A stretch of DNA of 64,000 nucleotides from CAWDDG01 sp963801065. Lineage in GTDB: Bacteria > Actinomycetota > Actinomycetes > Jiangellales > Jiangellaceae. Below the pieces are notes generated by a model. That model saw only the letters and a program-made list of their open reading frames with translations. It made no database searches and was not told the origin of the DNA. Below are positions 35,698 through 45,011 of this stretch, piece by piece. Both the position numbers and the translations under genes were made by a program. The stretch lies in contig CAWDDG010000009.1 in NCBI GenBank assembly GCA_963801065.1, positions 183,700-247,699 on the forward strand, in the 5' to 3' direction. Positions within the stretch are counted from its first letter, which is position 1. Each line of letters starts with the position of its first letter.

Positions 35698-37338
35698 ATG
35701 ACCACGGCCGAGGCACTCGATCGCGGCCGGGGCTCCTTCGGTCGGCATGCCTGGGCGGATGCGTATGCCGAGTTCTCTGCCGCGGATCACGAGGCGCCAC
35801 TCGAGGTTACGGATCTCGAGCGGCTCGCCATGGCCGCCTATCTGGTGGGCCGGGACGACGACGGCGACGATGCCGGGGCGCGGGCGTTCCACGAGTGCCT
35901 GCGCATGGGCGATGCACCTCGTGCCGCCCGGTGCGCATTCTGGTTGGGCCTCGGACTCCTGTACCGCGGTGAGGTGGCCCAGGGCAGCGGCTGGCTCGCC
36001 CGGGCCCGCGGACTGCTGGACGAGGGTCGGCTGGACTGCGTCGAGCAGGGGTATCTGCTCTTGCCGGTCTCAATGCAGAGCTTGGCCGCGGCCGACGCCG
36101 CGACCGCGTACGCCGCCTGCAGTCAGGCCGCCAAGATCGGAGACCGCTTCGGCGACCCGGACCTGAAGGCTTTCGCCGGTATGGGCAGGGGTCATGCGCT
36201 GATCCGGCTCGGGGAGACCGCGCAGGGCGTGGTGTCGCTCGACGAGGCGATGGTCGCCGTCACGGCTGGCGAGGTGTCTGCGAACGTTGCCGGGATCGTC
36301 TACTGCGGTGTGATCATGGCGTGTCAGGAGATCTTCGATCTGCGGCGGGCGCAGGAGTGGACGGGGGCGTTGAGCCGCTGGTGTGAGTCTCAGCCGGACC
36401 TGGTGCTCTTCCGCGGTCAGTGCCTGGTGCACCGTTCCGAGATCATGCAGCTGCAGGGGGCGTGGCCGGATGCGATGGAGGAAGCGCAGCGGGCGTGTGA
36501 CCGGCTTTCCCAGCCCGCTGGCCCGCCGGACGTGGTCGGCATGGCCTTCTATCAGCTCGCCGAGCTGCATCGGCTGCGCGGGGAGTTCGCGAAGGCGGAG
36601 CAGGCGTATCGCCAGGCCAGCCGGTTCGGTCGAAGGCCGCAGCCCGGTCTGGCGCAGCTGCGGTTGGCCCAGGGACAGGTCGATGCCGCAATGGCGGCGA
36701 TCCGTACGGCGCTGGACGAGGCACCGGGCCGCCTGGCCAGGTCCAAGCTGCTTGCCGCGTACGTCGACATCGTGCTTGCCGCCACCGACGTCCCGTCCGC
36801 GCGCGCTGCCGCCGATGAGCTGGCCGAGATCGCCGCCGAACTCGAGGCGCCGCTGCTGCGGGCCGCTGCCGCCCGCGCCACAGGGGCGGTCCTGCTCGCC
36901 GAGGGCGATCTCCGAGCAGCGCTCGCCGCACTGCGCGATGCATGGGCGGCGTGGCAGGAGCTGGGGTCGCCGTACGAGTCGGGCCGGGTACGGGTCCTGG
37001 TCGGCCTGGTCTGCCAAGCCCTCCACGACGAGGACACCGCGGCGATGGAGCTGGACGCGGCCCGGCAGGTCTTCGCCCAACTCGGCGCCGTCCCCGACCT
37101 GACCCGCGTCGATGCGTATACCCGCAAGCGGCCGGTCGCCGAACCGTCCGGGCTGAGCCGCCGCGAGGTCGAGGTGCTCCGGTTGGTCGCGGCCGGCAAG
37201 ACCAACCAGGGCATCGCCACCGAGCTGTTCCTCAGCGAGAGGACCGTCGAGCGGCACGTCAGCAACATCCTGACCAAGCTCGGCGTCGGCTCGCGCACCG
37301 CCGCGGCGGCGTACGCGTTCGAGCGCGGGATCCGCTGA
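35698..37338 (+). CDS. LuxR-family regulator with TPR repeats
   Basis: 546 aa from ATG 35698, GGGGAGA upstream; an earlier ATG at 35668 has no site. No Walker motif. Residues 1-470 are TPR-like helical pairs (AGARAFHECLRMGDAPRAAR, AFYQLAELHRLRGEFAKAEQ AYRQASRF). The C-terminus is a LuxR helix-turn-helix: LSRREVEVLRLVAAGKTNQG IATELFLSERTVERHVSNIL TKLGVGSRTAAAAYAFERGI. It probably governs the monooxygenase genes that originally followed directly. Its last 280 bases are duplicated at 38621. Confidence 0.9.
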   Translation: MTTAEALDRGRGSFGRHAWADAYAEFSAADHEAPLEVTDLERLAMAAYLVGRDDDGDDAGARAFHECLRMGDAPRAARCAFWLGLGLLYRGEVAQGSGWLARARGLLDEGRLDCVEQGYLLLPVSMQSLAAADAATAYAACSQAAKIGDRFGDPDLKAFAGMGRGHALIRLGETAQGVVSLDEAMVAVTAGEVSANVAGIVYCGVIMACQEIFDLRRAQEWTGALSRWCESQPDLVLFRGQCLVHRSEIMQLQGAWPDAMEEAQRACDRLSQPAGPPDVVGMAFYQLAELHRLRGEFAKAEQAYRQASRFGRRPQPGLAQLRLAQGQVDAAMAAIRTALDEAPGRLARSKLLAAYVDIVLAATDVPSARAAADELAEIAAELEAPLLRAAAARATGAVLLAEGDLRAALAALRDAWAAWQELGSPYESGRVRVLVGLVCQALHDEDTAAMELDAARQVFAQLGAVPDLTRVDAYTRKRPVAEPSGLSRREVEVLRLVAAGKTNQGIATELFLSERTVERHVSNILTKLGVGSRTAAAAYAFERGIR

Positions 37339-37687
37339 CGCGCTACCTGGAACCACCCATACCGCCGCTGCCCGGCGTTTGGGTGGTTTCCCCGAAGCCG
37401 CCACATCCCCTGCCGTCCTAGCGTCGCAGCACGCGTCACGACGCGGGAGGTCAAGGATGCCGAAGATCGGTGACCACGCGGTGGTCCTCGGGGCCGGCAT
37501 GGCTGGGCTCCTCGCCGCACGGGTGCTGGCCGACGCGTACGAGCGGGTCACGGTCGTGGAACGCGACCCGCTGTTGGAGACGACGCAGAATCGGCGGGGT
37601 GTCCCCCAGGGACGGCACGCCCATCTGCTGGTGCCCCGAGGGACGCAGATCCTCGACGAACTCTTTCCCGGCCTGATCGAGGACATG
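37057..37687. repeat. 631-bp direct repeat, copy 1 (regulator end + monooxygenase start)
   Basis: Differs from 38621-39251 at about five positions (for example GGTGCTGGCC/GGTGCTTGCC and GCCTGATCGA/GCCTGGTCGA). It starts at GCGGCCCGGCAGG and ends at GAGGACATG. The repeats flank 933 bases holding two small genes. Confidence 0.95.
37457..37687 (+). pseudogene. FAD monooxygenase, N-terminal fragment in repeat copy 1
   Basis: MPKIGDHAVVLGAGMAGLLA ARVLADAYERVTVVERDPLL equals the start of the full gene at 39021. Homology stops after FPGLIEDM (37687), and the frame runs on into DNA belonging to the next gene's leader. Only the Rossmann GxGxxG part is present, so it is inactive. Confidence 0.9.
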
Positions 37688-37709
37688 TCTTGGCTAAAGG
37701 AGGAACCAC

Positions 37710-37961
37710 ATGCCGCTCTACATGGACATGCACAGCATCGACGGGGGCGTCGCCGTCAACGACGTCGCGCAGGCCCACCTGGCCGATCTCCAGACGCAGG
37801 ACCTCTACGGCGTCCGCTATCTGCGCTACTGGGTTGACGAGGGCGCCGGCAAGGTCTTCTGCCTGGTCGACGCGCCCGATTCTGGTGCCGCCGAGCGCGT
37901 CCACCGCGAGGCGCACGGCCTGGTGGCGGACGCCATCTTCCCGGTTGTCGAGGGAGCGTGA
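37710..37961 (+). CDS. DUF4242 protein (small nickel-binding-like ferredoxin fold)
   Basis: 83 aa with a strong AAAGGAGG: MPLYMDMHSIDGGVAVNDVA QAHLADLQTQDLYGVRYLRY WVDEGAGKVFCLVDAPDSGA AERVHREAHGLVADAIFPVV. HREAHGL.(A/P)..I..V and F CLV(D/E)AP are the DUF4242 signatures; a structurally known member binds nickel through His residues. It is followed after 3 bases by a secreted-protein gene, so the two form one transcription unit inserted between the 631-bp repeats. Confidence 0.85.
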   Translation: MPLYMDMHSIDGGVAVNDVAQAHLADLQTQDLYGVRYLRYWVDEGAGKVFCLVDAPDSGAAERVHREAHGLVADAIFPVVEGA

Positions 37962-37964
37962 GCG

Positions 37965-38498
37965 ATGAAAACCACAACCCGGACGTTGGCCGCCATCCTC
38001 GGCGCCGCGGCGCTTGTGGTCGTCACGACCGCACAGACGGTCGCCACCGGCCCGGATCTGGCTAAGGCGCGCGCCTCGACCGCACGCTTCCACCAGCTCG
38101 CCGAGGCCGAGGCCGCCGGCTACGGCCTCCCGCCTGCCGGCGTCCCACTCCACGAGTGCATCGCGTCGTTCGACGACACCGGCGCGATGGGCTTCCACTA
38201 CATCAATGGCGCACTGCTCGATACAACCCTCGACCCGACCCAGCCTGAGGCGCTCGTCTACGCACCCAATGCGAACGGACGGTTGCGCCTCGTGGCGGTC
38301 GAGTACGTCGTGTTCCAGGAACCCTGGATCGCCGAACACGGCGACGAGATGCCCATGCTCTTCGGTCAGGAGTTCATGCCGGTCGGGTTCCCGAATCGAT
38401 TTGAGATCCCGGCCTTCTTCGCGCTCCACGCCTGGATCTGGAAGAACAATCCGTCCGGCACATTCGCGCCCTTCAACCCGGCCGTCTCCTGCGACTGA
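37965..38498 (+). CDS. Secreted protein of unknown function
   Basis: 177 aa. MKTTTRTLAAILGAAALVVV TTAQTVATG is a Sec signal peptide, cleaved near AQTVA/TG. The mature part reads STARFHQLAEAEAAGYGLPP then ECIASFDDTGAMGFHYINGA, DPTQPEALVYAPNANGRLRL VAVEYVVFQEPW and ends LHAWIWKNNPSGTFAPFNPA VSCD. The His/Glu/Trp pattern and two Cys suggest an exported binding protein or enzyme; I cannot name it. It is coupled to the DUF4242 gene. Confidence 0.8.
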   Translation: MKTTTRTLAAILGAAALVVVTTAQTVATGPDLAKARASTARFHQLAEAEAAGYGLPPAGVPLHECIASFDDTGAMGFHYINGALLDTTLDPTQPEALVYAPNANGRLRLVAVEYVVFQEPWIAEHGDEMPMLFGQEFMPVGFPNRFEIPAFFALHAWIWKNNPSGTFAPFNPAVSCD

Positions 38499-38518
38499 CG
38501 GCTACCGGGACTGGACCG

Positions 38519-38553
38519 ATAGCGAGGCCGCCCCCGCGGGGCGGCCTCGCTAT
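38519..38553 (+). terminator. Perfect 16-bp-stem hairpin
   Basis: ATAGCGAGGCCGCCCC (38519-38534) pairs perfectly with GGGGCGGCCTCGCTAT (38538-38553) around CGC. It lies 20 bases after the secreted-protein stop. No T-run follows, as is common for actinobacterial terminators. Confidence 0.75.
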
Positions 38554-38620
38554 CCGCCGAGGGTCAGCGGATCCAGGCTCAGCAACATCCACCAGCGCGT
38601 GTGTGATGAAGGCACACAAT

Positions 38621-38902
38621 GCGGCCCGGCAGGTCTTCGCCCAACTCGGCGCCGTCCCCGACCTGACCCGCGTCGATGCGTATACCCGCAAGCGGCCGGT
38701 CGCCGAACCGTCCGGGCTGAGCCGCCGCGAGGTCGAGGTGCTCCGGTTGGTCGCGGCCGGCAAGACCAACCAGGGCATCGCCACCGAGCTGTTCCTCAGC
38801 GAGAGGACCGTCGAGCGGCACGTCAGCAACATCCTGACCAAGCTCGGCGTCGGCTCGCGCACCGCCGCGGCGGCGTACGCGTTCGAGCGCGGGATCCGCT
38901 GA
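38621..38902 (+). pseudogene. LuxR regulator C-terminal fragment in repeat copy 2
   Basis: AARQVFAQLGAVPDLTRVDA to the complete helix-turn-helix LSRREVEVLRLVAAGKTNQG and FERGIR. It is identical to the end of the gene at 35698. An ATG at 38606 in frame (MKAHNAARQVF) could in principle start a 99-aa DNA-binding-only protein, but there is no clear ribosome site. Confidence 0.8.
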
Positions 38903-39251
38903 CGCGCTACCTGGAACCACCCATACCGCCGCTGCCCGGCGTTTGGGTGGTTTCCCCGAAGCCGCCACATCCCCTGCCGTCCTAGCGTCGCAGCACGCGT
39001 CATGACGCGGGAGGTCAAAGATGCCGAAGATCGGTGACCACGCGGTGGTCCTCGGGGCCGGCATGGCTGGGCTTCTCGCCGCACGGGTGCTTGCCGACGC
39101 GTACGAGCGGGTCACGGTCGTGGAACGCGACCCGCTGTTGGAGACGACGCAGAATCGGCGGGGTGTCCCCCAGGGACGGCACGCCCATCTGCTGGTGCCC
39201 CGAGGGACGCAGATCCTCGACGAACTCTTTCCCGGCCTGGTCGAGGACATG
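38621..39251. repeat. 631-bp direct repeat, copy 2
   Basis: It holds the last 94 codons of the LuxR regulator (frame open to the stop at 38902, without its own start) and the first 77 codons of the full monooxygenase. See copy 1 at 37057-37687. Confidence 0.95.
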
Positions 39252-40427
39252 ATCGCCGGGGGTTTGCCGGTGATCCGGGACTTCGCGGAGCTCCGCTTCG
39301 CCCCGGGCGGTCATCTGCTCTGCCTGAGGGGCCGCCCCGGGCAGCCCTTCATCTGTCAGGGCAGCCGGCCGTACCTGGAAGGCCACGTACGTGCCCGGGT
39401 CCGGGAGTTGTCCGCGGTCGAGATCGTCGACCGGTGCGAGATCGTCGGGCTCGTCACCACCGCGGCTCGAGACCGCGTCACCGGGGTCCGGCTCCTGCAT
39501 CTCGCTGCCGACGGCGCCGAGGAGACCCTCGACGCCGACCTCATCGTGGACGCGACAGGACGCGGCGGCCGCACACACGCCTGGCTGGCGACGATCGGCT
39601 ACGACCAGCCGCCGGAAGAGCAGCTCACGATCCAGTTGAAGTACGCCACTCGGCACCTACGGCTGCGCCCGGGCGCACTGGGCGGACAGAAGATGGTCTC
39701 CATCGGTGCCCAGCCGGGCCGGCCCACCGGCTTCGTGCTGTTCGCGCAGGAGGACGACCGGTGGATCCTGACGGCGATCGGATACGACGGACACCACCCG
39801 CCGACCGACCCCGAAGGCTTCCTCGCCTTCGTCGAGACCATCGCCCCGCCGGACGTCTTCGCCGCGATCCGCGACGCCGAGCCGCTCGACGACATCGTCG
39901 CCCACCGGTTCCCGGCCAACCTTCGCCGGCGGTACGAGCGGCTGCGCCGCTTCCCGGCCGGGCTGCTCGTTTTCGGCGACGCGATCTGCAGCTCGAACCC
40001 GGCTTACGCCCTGGGCATGTCGGTCGCCGCGCTGCAGGCGGGGGCCCTGCGGGACTCGCTGGCCGTCGGTGACCGCGACCTGGCCCGGCGGTTCTTCCGG
40101 GCCGCCGCAAGACCGGTCGACATGGCCTGGCAACAGGTCGTCAGCGCTGACCTGGTCCTGCCGCAGGTGAAGGGACCGCGGCCGCTACCCGTCCGGGTCA
40201 TCAACGCCTACGTCAACCGGGTGCTGATCGCGGCCGAGCGCGACCCCGCGGTGGCTGAGCAGTTCATCCGAGTCGCCGCCCTCCAGGACCCGCCCAAGCG
40301 GCTGTTCCGACCCTCCACGGCGCTCCGCGTCCTGCTCGGCAACCTGCGGCATAGCCGCGTCCCTAGGATCGGCGCCGCGACACGGGCAGCCGTCCTCCCT
40401 CCACATGGCCTGACGAGGAAGTCATGA
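39021..40427 (+). CDS. FAD-dependent monooxygenase / tryptophan-halogenase-fold enzyme
   Basis: 468 aa. The FAD site is VVLGAGMAGLLAARVLADAY with VTVVERDPL at the end of strand 2; RGVPQGRHAHLLVPRGTQIL is characteristic of this actinobacterial oxidoreductase family. LIVDATGRGG and LLVFGDAICSSNPAYALGMS VAALQAGAL carry the second FAD motif (GD). The GRHAHLL turn is shared with geranylgeranyl-reductase-like enzymes. The start lies inside the 631-bp repeat. It is followed by another flavoenzyme 30 bases on, so the two are an operon, originally behind the LuxR gene at 35698. Confidence 0.85.
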   Translation: MPKIGDHAVVLGAGMAGLLAARVLADAYERVTVVERDPLLETTQNRRGVPQGRHAHLLVPRGTQILDELFPGLVEDMIAGGLPVIRDFAELRFAPGGHLLCLRGRPGQPFICQGSRPYLEGHVRARVRELSAVEIVDRCEIVGLVTTAARDRVTGVRLLHLAADGAEETLDADLIVDATGRGGRTHAWLATIGYDQPPEEQLTIQLKYATRHLRLRPGALGGQKMVSIGAQPGRPTGFVLFAQEDDRWILTAIGYDGHHPPTDPEGFLAFVETIAPPDVFAAIRDAEPLDDIVAHRFPANLRRRYERLRRFPAGLLVFGDAICSSNPAYALGMSVAALQAGALRDSLAVGDRDLARRFFRAAARPVDMAWQQVVSADLVLPQVKGPRPLPVRVINAYVNRVLIAAERDPAVAEQFIRVAALQDPPKRLFRPSTALRVLLGNLRHSRVPRIGAATRAAVLPPHGLTRKS

Positions 40428-40457
40428 CTTTCCAAGACCACAGACCATGGAGGGCAC

Positions 40458-41576
40458 ATGCGGGGTGACGGTGTTCGAGTTCTCATCGTCGGCGCCGGCA
40501 TTGCCGGGCTGGCGGCGGCTCGCACGCTGCGCGGTTGGGGCGCCGCGGTCGAGATCATCGAACGCGCTGCCGCGCCGATGAGCGAGGGCACCGGGATCTA
40601 CCTGCCCGGCAACGCGGTACGTGCCCTCAACAGTCTCGGGCTTGGCGCGCAGGTGGCCGAGTTCGCGGTGTGCATTGAGCGGCAACGCGTCGCCGACCAC
40701 CGTGGACGCCTGCTCTTCGAAATCGAGATGGCCGACGTGTGGAACGGTGTCGGCCCCTGCCTGGCGCTGCATCGGGCAGAGTTGCATCAGGTGCTGCTCG
40801 CCGGAGTCCGCGACGTGCCGATCAGGTGGGAACACAGCCCGCAGGCGGCGACCGTCGACGACGCAGGTGTCACAGTCAAGTTCAGCGACGGCGGCAGTGA
40901 CCGCTACGACCTCGTCCTGGGCGCGGACGGACTGCACTCGACGGTGCGGCGGCTGGTCTTCGATGCCCCTACGCCGCGCCCGGTCGGCCAATACGCGCGC
41001 CGCTTCGTCGTCGCACGGCCCGAAGCGGCGCCAATCTGGTCGGCGCTGCTCGGTCACAACTCGTCGTTTCTGACAATCCCTATCGGCGACGGACGGATGT
41101 ACTGCTACTGCGATGGGCCGCTCACCTCCCCACCGCCGCCGCTGCACGAGCTTCTGGCCGGCTACGCCGAGCCGGTGCCCACCCTGCTCGACGCGCTCGA
41201 CGAAGCCAACAACGGCAACGGCACCGGGCAGGCCGGCGCGGTTGAGGAGGTCGTCCTCGACTCCTGGTCGCGCGGTGCCGTGCTGCTCATCGGCGACGCC
41301 GCGCACGCCACCTCACCCAACATGGCCCAAGGCGCCGCGATGGCGCTGGAGGACGCCATCGTCCTGGCCGAGTCCCTCACCGCGGCCGACAGCATCCCCG
41401 ACGCGTTTGCGGCGTACGAACGCCGCCGTCGCCCCCGCACCGACTGGGTACTCCGGCAAACCCACCGCCGGGACCGCACCCGCATGCTTTACCCCGCCGC
41501 CCGCAACCTTGTGCTCAAGCGGTTTGGACGGCGAATCTTCCACGCCAACTACCGGCCGCTGCGCGAGCGGGCCTAA
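40458..41576 (+). CDS. FAD-dependent aromatic monooxygenase (PHBH-like)
   Basis: 372 aa, MRGDGVRVLIVGAGIAGLAA ARTLRGWGAAVEIIERAAAP, with GxGxxG plus Glu ending strand 2. GADGLHSTVRRLVF is the DG motif binding FAD and NAD(P)H; LLIGDAAHATSPNMAQGAAM ALEDAIVLAESL is the GD motif. Length and order match group A hydroxylases that oxygenate aromatic or polyketide substrates with NAD(P)H and O2. It is co-directional with the preceding flavoenzyme. Confidence 0.9.
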   Translation: MRGDGVRVLIVGAGIAGLAAARTLRGWGAAVEIIERAAAPMSEGTGIYLPGNAVRALNSLGLGAQVAEFAVCIERQRVADHRGRLLFEIEMADVWNGVGPCLALHRAELHQVLLAGVRDVPIRWEHSPQAATVDDAGVTVKFSDGGSDRYDLVLGADGLHSTVRRLVFDAPTPRPVGQYARRFVVARPEAAPIWSALLGHNSSFLTIPIGDGRMYCYCDGPLTSPPPPLHELLAGYAEPVPTLLDALDEANNGNGTGQAGAVEEVVLDSWSRGAVLLIGDAAHATSPNMAQGAAMALEDAIVLAESLTAADSIPDAFAAYERRRRPRTDWVLRQTHRRDRTRMLYPAARNLVLKRFGRRIFHANYRPLRERA

Positions 41577-41701
41577 CCACAGCAGGCACCTCGCGAACAT
41601 CCTCTTCTGCCGCGAACCGCGCGCTCGTGCCGATGACCGGGCGGGCCGCGTGAGGGCCCGGACACCGACCGCGGCTGCCCAGCGAAAGGTGTGGGGTAGG
41701 A

Positions 41702-42298
41702 CTACGCCTTGCGTACTGGGTAGCGCAGGTGCGTAACGCCGACGCCCGGGATCACCGTCGGGTTGCCAAGGACGGCTGGCATACCGGCGAGGTGATCAAA
41801 CAGTCGAACTCCGGAGCCAAGGAGTACCGCCGCGAGGTCGACGTGGAGCTCGTCGAGGAGGCCAGCGTTCAGGCATTGCTGGATGGTGTCAGCGCCGTGG
41901 ACCCCAACGGACTTCCCGGGGGCGGCGGCTTTTGCTTGGTTCACGGCGCTTTCGATGCCGTCGGTCACGAAGTGGACAGTCGAGTTGGGTCGCGGCCATC
42001 CGGCGGGGATGTGGTGGGTAAGGACGAATGCTGGTCCCCAAGCGTGATCTCCGCCCCAGCCTTGCGCGACGTCGAAAGTGCGTCGACCGGTGAGCACGGC
42101 ACCAAGTCCGGACGTGAGACCGCGGAGGTGCTCGGCGCTCGACGCGGACACCTTGAACGTCATGGGGTCCGACCCTCCGGTGTGGATTTCGACGTCCCCC
42201 GAGTTGAGGTACCAGTCGAACACTTCGGCCACGCCATCGTTGAGGTCGGCGACGTAGCCGTCGAGCGACATGGACATGATGGCGACAACGTTCGACAT
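41702..42298 (-). CDS. Dihydrofolate-reductase-like protein (RibD C-terminal family)
   Basis: 198 aa from ATG 42298 with AAAGGAA upstream: MSNVVAIMSMSLDGYVADLN DGVAEVFDWYLNSGDVEIHT. SMSLDGYVA is the family start, although GPN has become DLN. GAVLTGRRTFDVAQGWGGDH, PAFVLTHHIPAGWPRPNS, GVHGADTIQQCLNAGLLDEL HVDLAAVLLGSGVRLFDHLA follow. It is closest in the window to the 22676 protein. Motif copy 42457-42471 lies just upstream. Confidence 0.9.
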   Translation of the reverse strand: MSNVVAIMSMSLDGYVADLNDGVAEVFDWYLNSGDVEIHTGGSDPMTFKVSASSAEHLRGLTSGLGAVLTGRRTFDVAQGWGGDHAWGPAFVLTHHIPAGWPRPNSTVHFVTDGIESAVNQAKAAAPGKSVGVHGADTIQQCLNAGLLDELHVDLAAVLLGSGVRLFDHLAGMPAVLGNPTVIPGVGVTHLRYPVRKA

Positions 42299-42510
42299 TG
42301 CAATGTTCCTTTCGAGGTGGAAACTGCGTTCAGGCGCCGTCAGTCCCAGGCGGTCCCGATGACCACCCTCTACCCCCACCACGAACGGCATCCCGCGGAA
42401 ACGACAACCTTCCACAGAAAGAGCGTCCGATCCGATTTGCTCCTACCGCTGAGTGCGCGGATCTGCCGATGGTCGTGCGTAGCGAGCGGCCCCTGAGAGA
42501 TGATGGGCGA

Positions 42511-42900
42511 GTGCCGAATAGTGGAGGACTCAAGATCCAGGAGCCGAGTGGGCCGCGTTGGGAACTTGCACTTTCGCTCCTCGAATCCGGCGAAGCACCC
42601 GTGCGGCTCGGGAGCATCCAGATGTGGCGGGACACGTCTGGTCCTCGCGCCGACGGCCGGATACGCATCACTGTGGGCGTCGGTGAGAGCGTTTCTGAGG
42701 CTGTCGCTCGTGAGGCCCTGCACCGAGCGCACGAAACGGTGGACGCTGTTGCCGCGACCGACGAGAACTTCGCCAATCTGCTTATCGACCATCGAGCCCA
42801 CTGGGAACTCGTGCACGACTACGGCATGGGCACCACTCTGGTCGCCGCCGAGGATGGAGACGGATACCTCTTGTGGCCGTCGGACGGGCAGCGCTCCTAA
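42511..42900 (+). CDS. Small protein of unknown function
   Basis: 129 aa if started at GTG 42511 (PNSGGLKIQEPSGPRWELAL). It reads SLLESGEAPVRLGSIQMWRD, RIRITVGVGESVSEAVAREA LHRAHETVDAV, and DYGMGTTLVAAEDGDGYLLW. The alternation of strands and helices looks like a real globular protein, but I recognise no family. It lies exactly between motif copies 42457 and 42903, a single-gene cassette setting. Confidence 0.6.
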   Translation: MPNSGGLKIQEPSGPRWELALSLLESGEAPVRLGSIQMWRDTSGPRADGRIRITVGVGESVSEAVAREALHRAHETVDAVAATDENFANLLIDHRAHWELVHDYGMGTTLVAAEDGDGYLLWPSDGQRS

Positions 42901-43212
42901 CGTCCGCATCTGCCGCTGACCGAGCTCTGCCCGACATGCCGCTGACGGGCCCACGTCCCGAGCATGCCGGCGGTGGCCCACGAGTAGCTCTGCCTCCGGA
43001 AGCGTCCGATCATTCTGGTCTGCTGGTCCTCCGGGGTCGACGGTGAGCGGGGGTCGCAGACCGCGTGGTCACCCGGTAGACGTGCCACGGCGGCTTGCCG
43101 GCCGACGGGCACTGAGCGGCGCCATAGCGTCGGCGCGATCGTGGGGACCGTAGCCCTACGGATCGCTCGGTTGGGGTCGTCGCCGAGGGCCCGGTACCTT
43201 CCAACGGTGGTG

Positions 43213-44614
43213 ATGCCGAGTCCCGGTTGGCACCGGCTGCAGGCGGCCATCGACGGCCGCGTCGTCCCCGACCCCGAGCCGACCACGTTCAACGCCCGGT
43301 TCCACGACGTTCGTCCCCGGGCGGTGGTCCGCTGCACGTCGCCGGGGGACGTGGCGGCGACGCTGTCGTTCCTGCGCCAGCACGACCTGCCGTTCGCCGT
43401 GCGCAGCGGCGGCCACTGCTTTGCCGGCAACTCGTCGAGCCCCGGCGTCGTGCTCGACGTCACCCCGATGGGCCTCGTCGTGCCGGACGGCGACCTGGTC
43501 ACGGTCGGTGCCGGCGCCCGCCTGGGTGCTGTCTACGACCGCCTCCAGCCGGACGGCCGTGCCCTTCCCGCAGGGACCTGCCCCACCGTCGGGATCGCCG
43601 GGCTGGCGCTGGGCGGGGGCCTCGGCGTGCTCGGTCGCCGCTACGGACTCACCTCCGACCGGATGGTCTCGGCCCAGATCGTGCTGGCCGACGGCAGCGT
43701 CGTCGGTTGCGACGAGCGCGATGAGCCGGACCTCTTCTGGGCGCTGCGTGGGGCCGGCGCCGCCGAGCTTCGGCGTGGTGACGTCGTTCGTCTTGCGCAC
43801 TGTTCCCGCGCCTCACGCCGTCGATTTCCACCTTGCCTGGGACTTCGACCAGGCCGTCGACGTCGTCGAGGCCTGGCAGACCTGGGCGCCGTCGGGGCCT
43901 GACGAGCTCGCTGCCAGCCTCAAGGTGATCGCGACCGGGGACCCGGCCCAGCCACCCACCGTCAACATCTACGGTGTCCTCCAGGTCGGCGACACCGACG
44001 GGTCCGACGTCGTCGACGACCTCCGACACCGGGTCGGGGCCGACCCAGCCTGGCGCTGGAGCGAGTTCCTGCCCTTCGCCCGGACCCGGCAGCTCTGGGC
44101 ACAGCTGCCTCCGCCCGGGACGACGTTCCACGACCTCGATGCCCCCGCCCAGATCCACCCGTGGCTGGTCGCCCGGTCCGAGTTCTTCCGCCGACCCCTC
44201 CCGACCGGCACGGTGGCGGCGCTGCTCGAGGTCCTCACCCGGGACCGGGTCGCCGGGGAGGAGCGCGAGCTCGACTTCATGCCCTGGGGCGGGGCCTACA
44301 ACCGGGTTGCCGCCGACACGACCGCCTTCGTCCACCGTGACGAGTTGTTCCAGCTCAAGCACTCGGCCACCGTCCACCCCGACGCGCCCGCCAGGGCCAA
44401 GGACGCCGCCCACGCGTTCGTACGGCGGTCGTGGGAGACCGTGCACCCGTGGGGATCGGGCGGGGTCTTCCCCGCTTTCCCCGACCGAGACCTCGCCGAG
44501 CCGGCCGAGGCGTACCACGGCAGCAACCTGCCACGCCTCCGCACGATCAAGGCCCGCTACGACCCCACCAACGTCTTCCAACCCCCCAGCGGACAAGCCA
44601 TCCCACCGGGCTGA
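43213..44614 (+). pseudogene. FAD-linked oxidoreductase (BBE type), one frameshift
   Basis: ATG 43213 (MPSPGWHRLQAAIDGRVVPD) leads through VRCTSPGDVAATLSFLRQHD and FAVRSGGHCFAGNSSSPGVV, with the FAD-linking His, to LPAGTCPTVGIAGLALGGGL. Near 43770 the frame changes: DLFWALRGAGAA continues in the next frame as SFGVVTSFVLRTVPAPHAVD, LDFMPWGGAYNR and ARYDPTNVFQPPSGQAIPPG. Repaired, about 467 aa. It is a paralogue of 6362-7864. One base change separates it from an intact enzyme, so an indel error is possible. Confidence 0.85.
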
Positions 44615-45011
44615 CGGGTTGCGGCGAGCGCGTGGGGAGGGAGCGGGGGGCCGAACGACTCGGCTGCTCCACCGACCCGGCCCTGAGCCGTCGCCCTCCA
44701 AGCGTTCGCAGGGCGGCGACGTCGACCTGAAGCGCCCGCTCATCAGCGTAAGGCGGTCCGCGTCAAGCAGCTGGCCGGTGCCTCGCTCGCTGACCGACGC
44801 CCAGCTGGCCCGTACCCACGACCTGGGTCCCGAGCGCTGGACCGTGACGGGGGTGGCGCCAGGCCGGCACCTCGTGCGCGCACCGTCTTGTCGACCCAAA
44901 TCAAGGACAAGGCCAGCAGATCGACGAACCGCAGGGTTTGCCAAAGGGACCTGGCGGCGACCCGTTGTACACGCCCACCTGAGGCGGCGACCAGACGCGC
45001 CGTGCACTCTC
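44615..45011. other. Intergenic stretch before the duplicated block
   Basis: 397 bases with no recognised gene on either strand. It ends at GTGCACTCTCATGG, where the 1.39-kb duplication begins. Confidence 0.4.

Noticed and set aside
36070..37686. 538-codon open frame on the minus strand
   Set aside because: Antisense shadow of the TPR-LuxR regulator and the monooxygenase start.
42901..43212. Gene between 42901 and 43212 on either strand
   Set aside because: Frames there are short, have no ribosome site and show no motif; the stretch mainly holds motif copy 42903 and CATGCCG variants.
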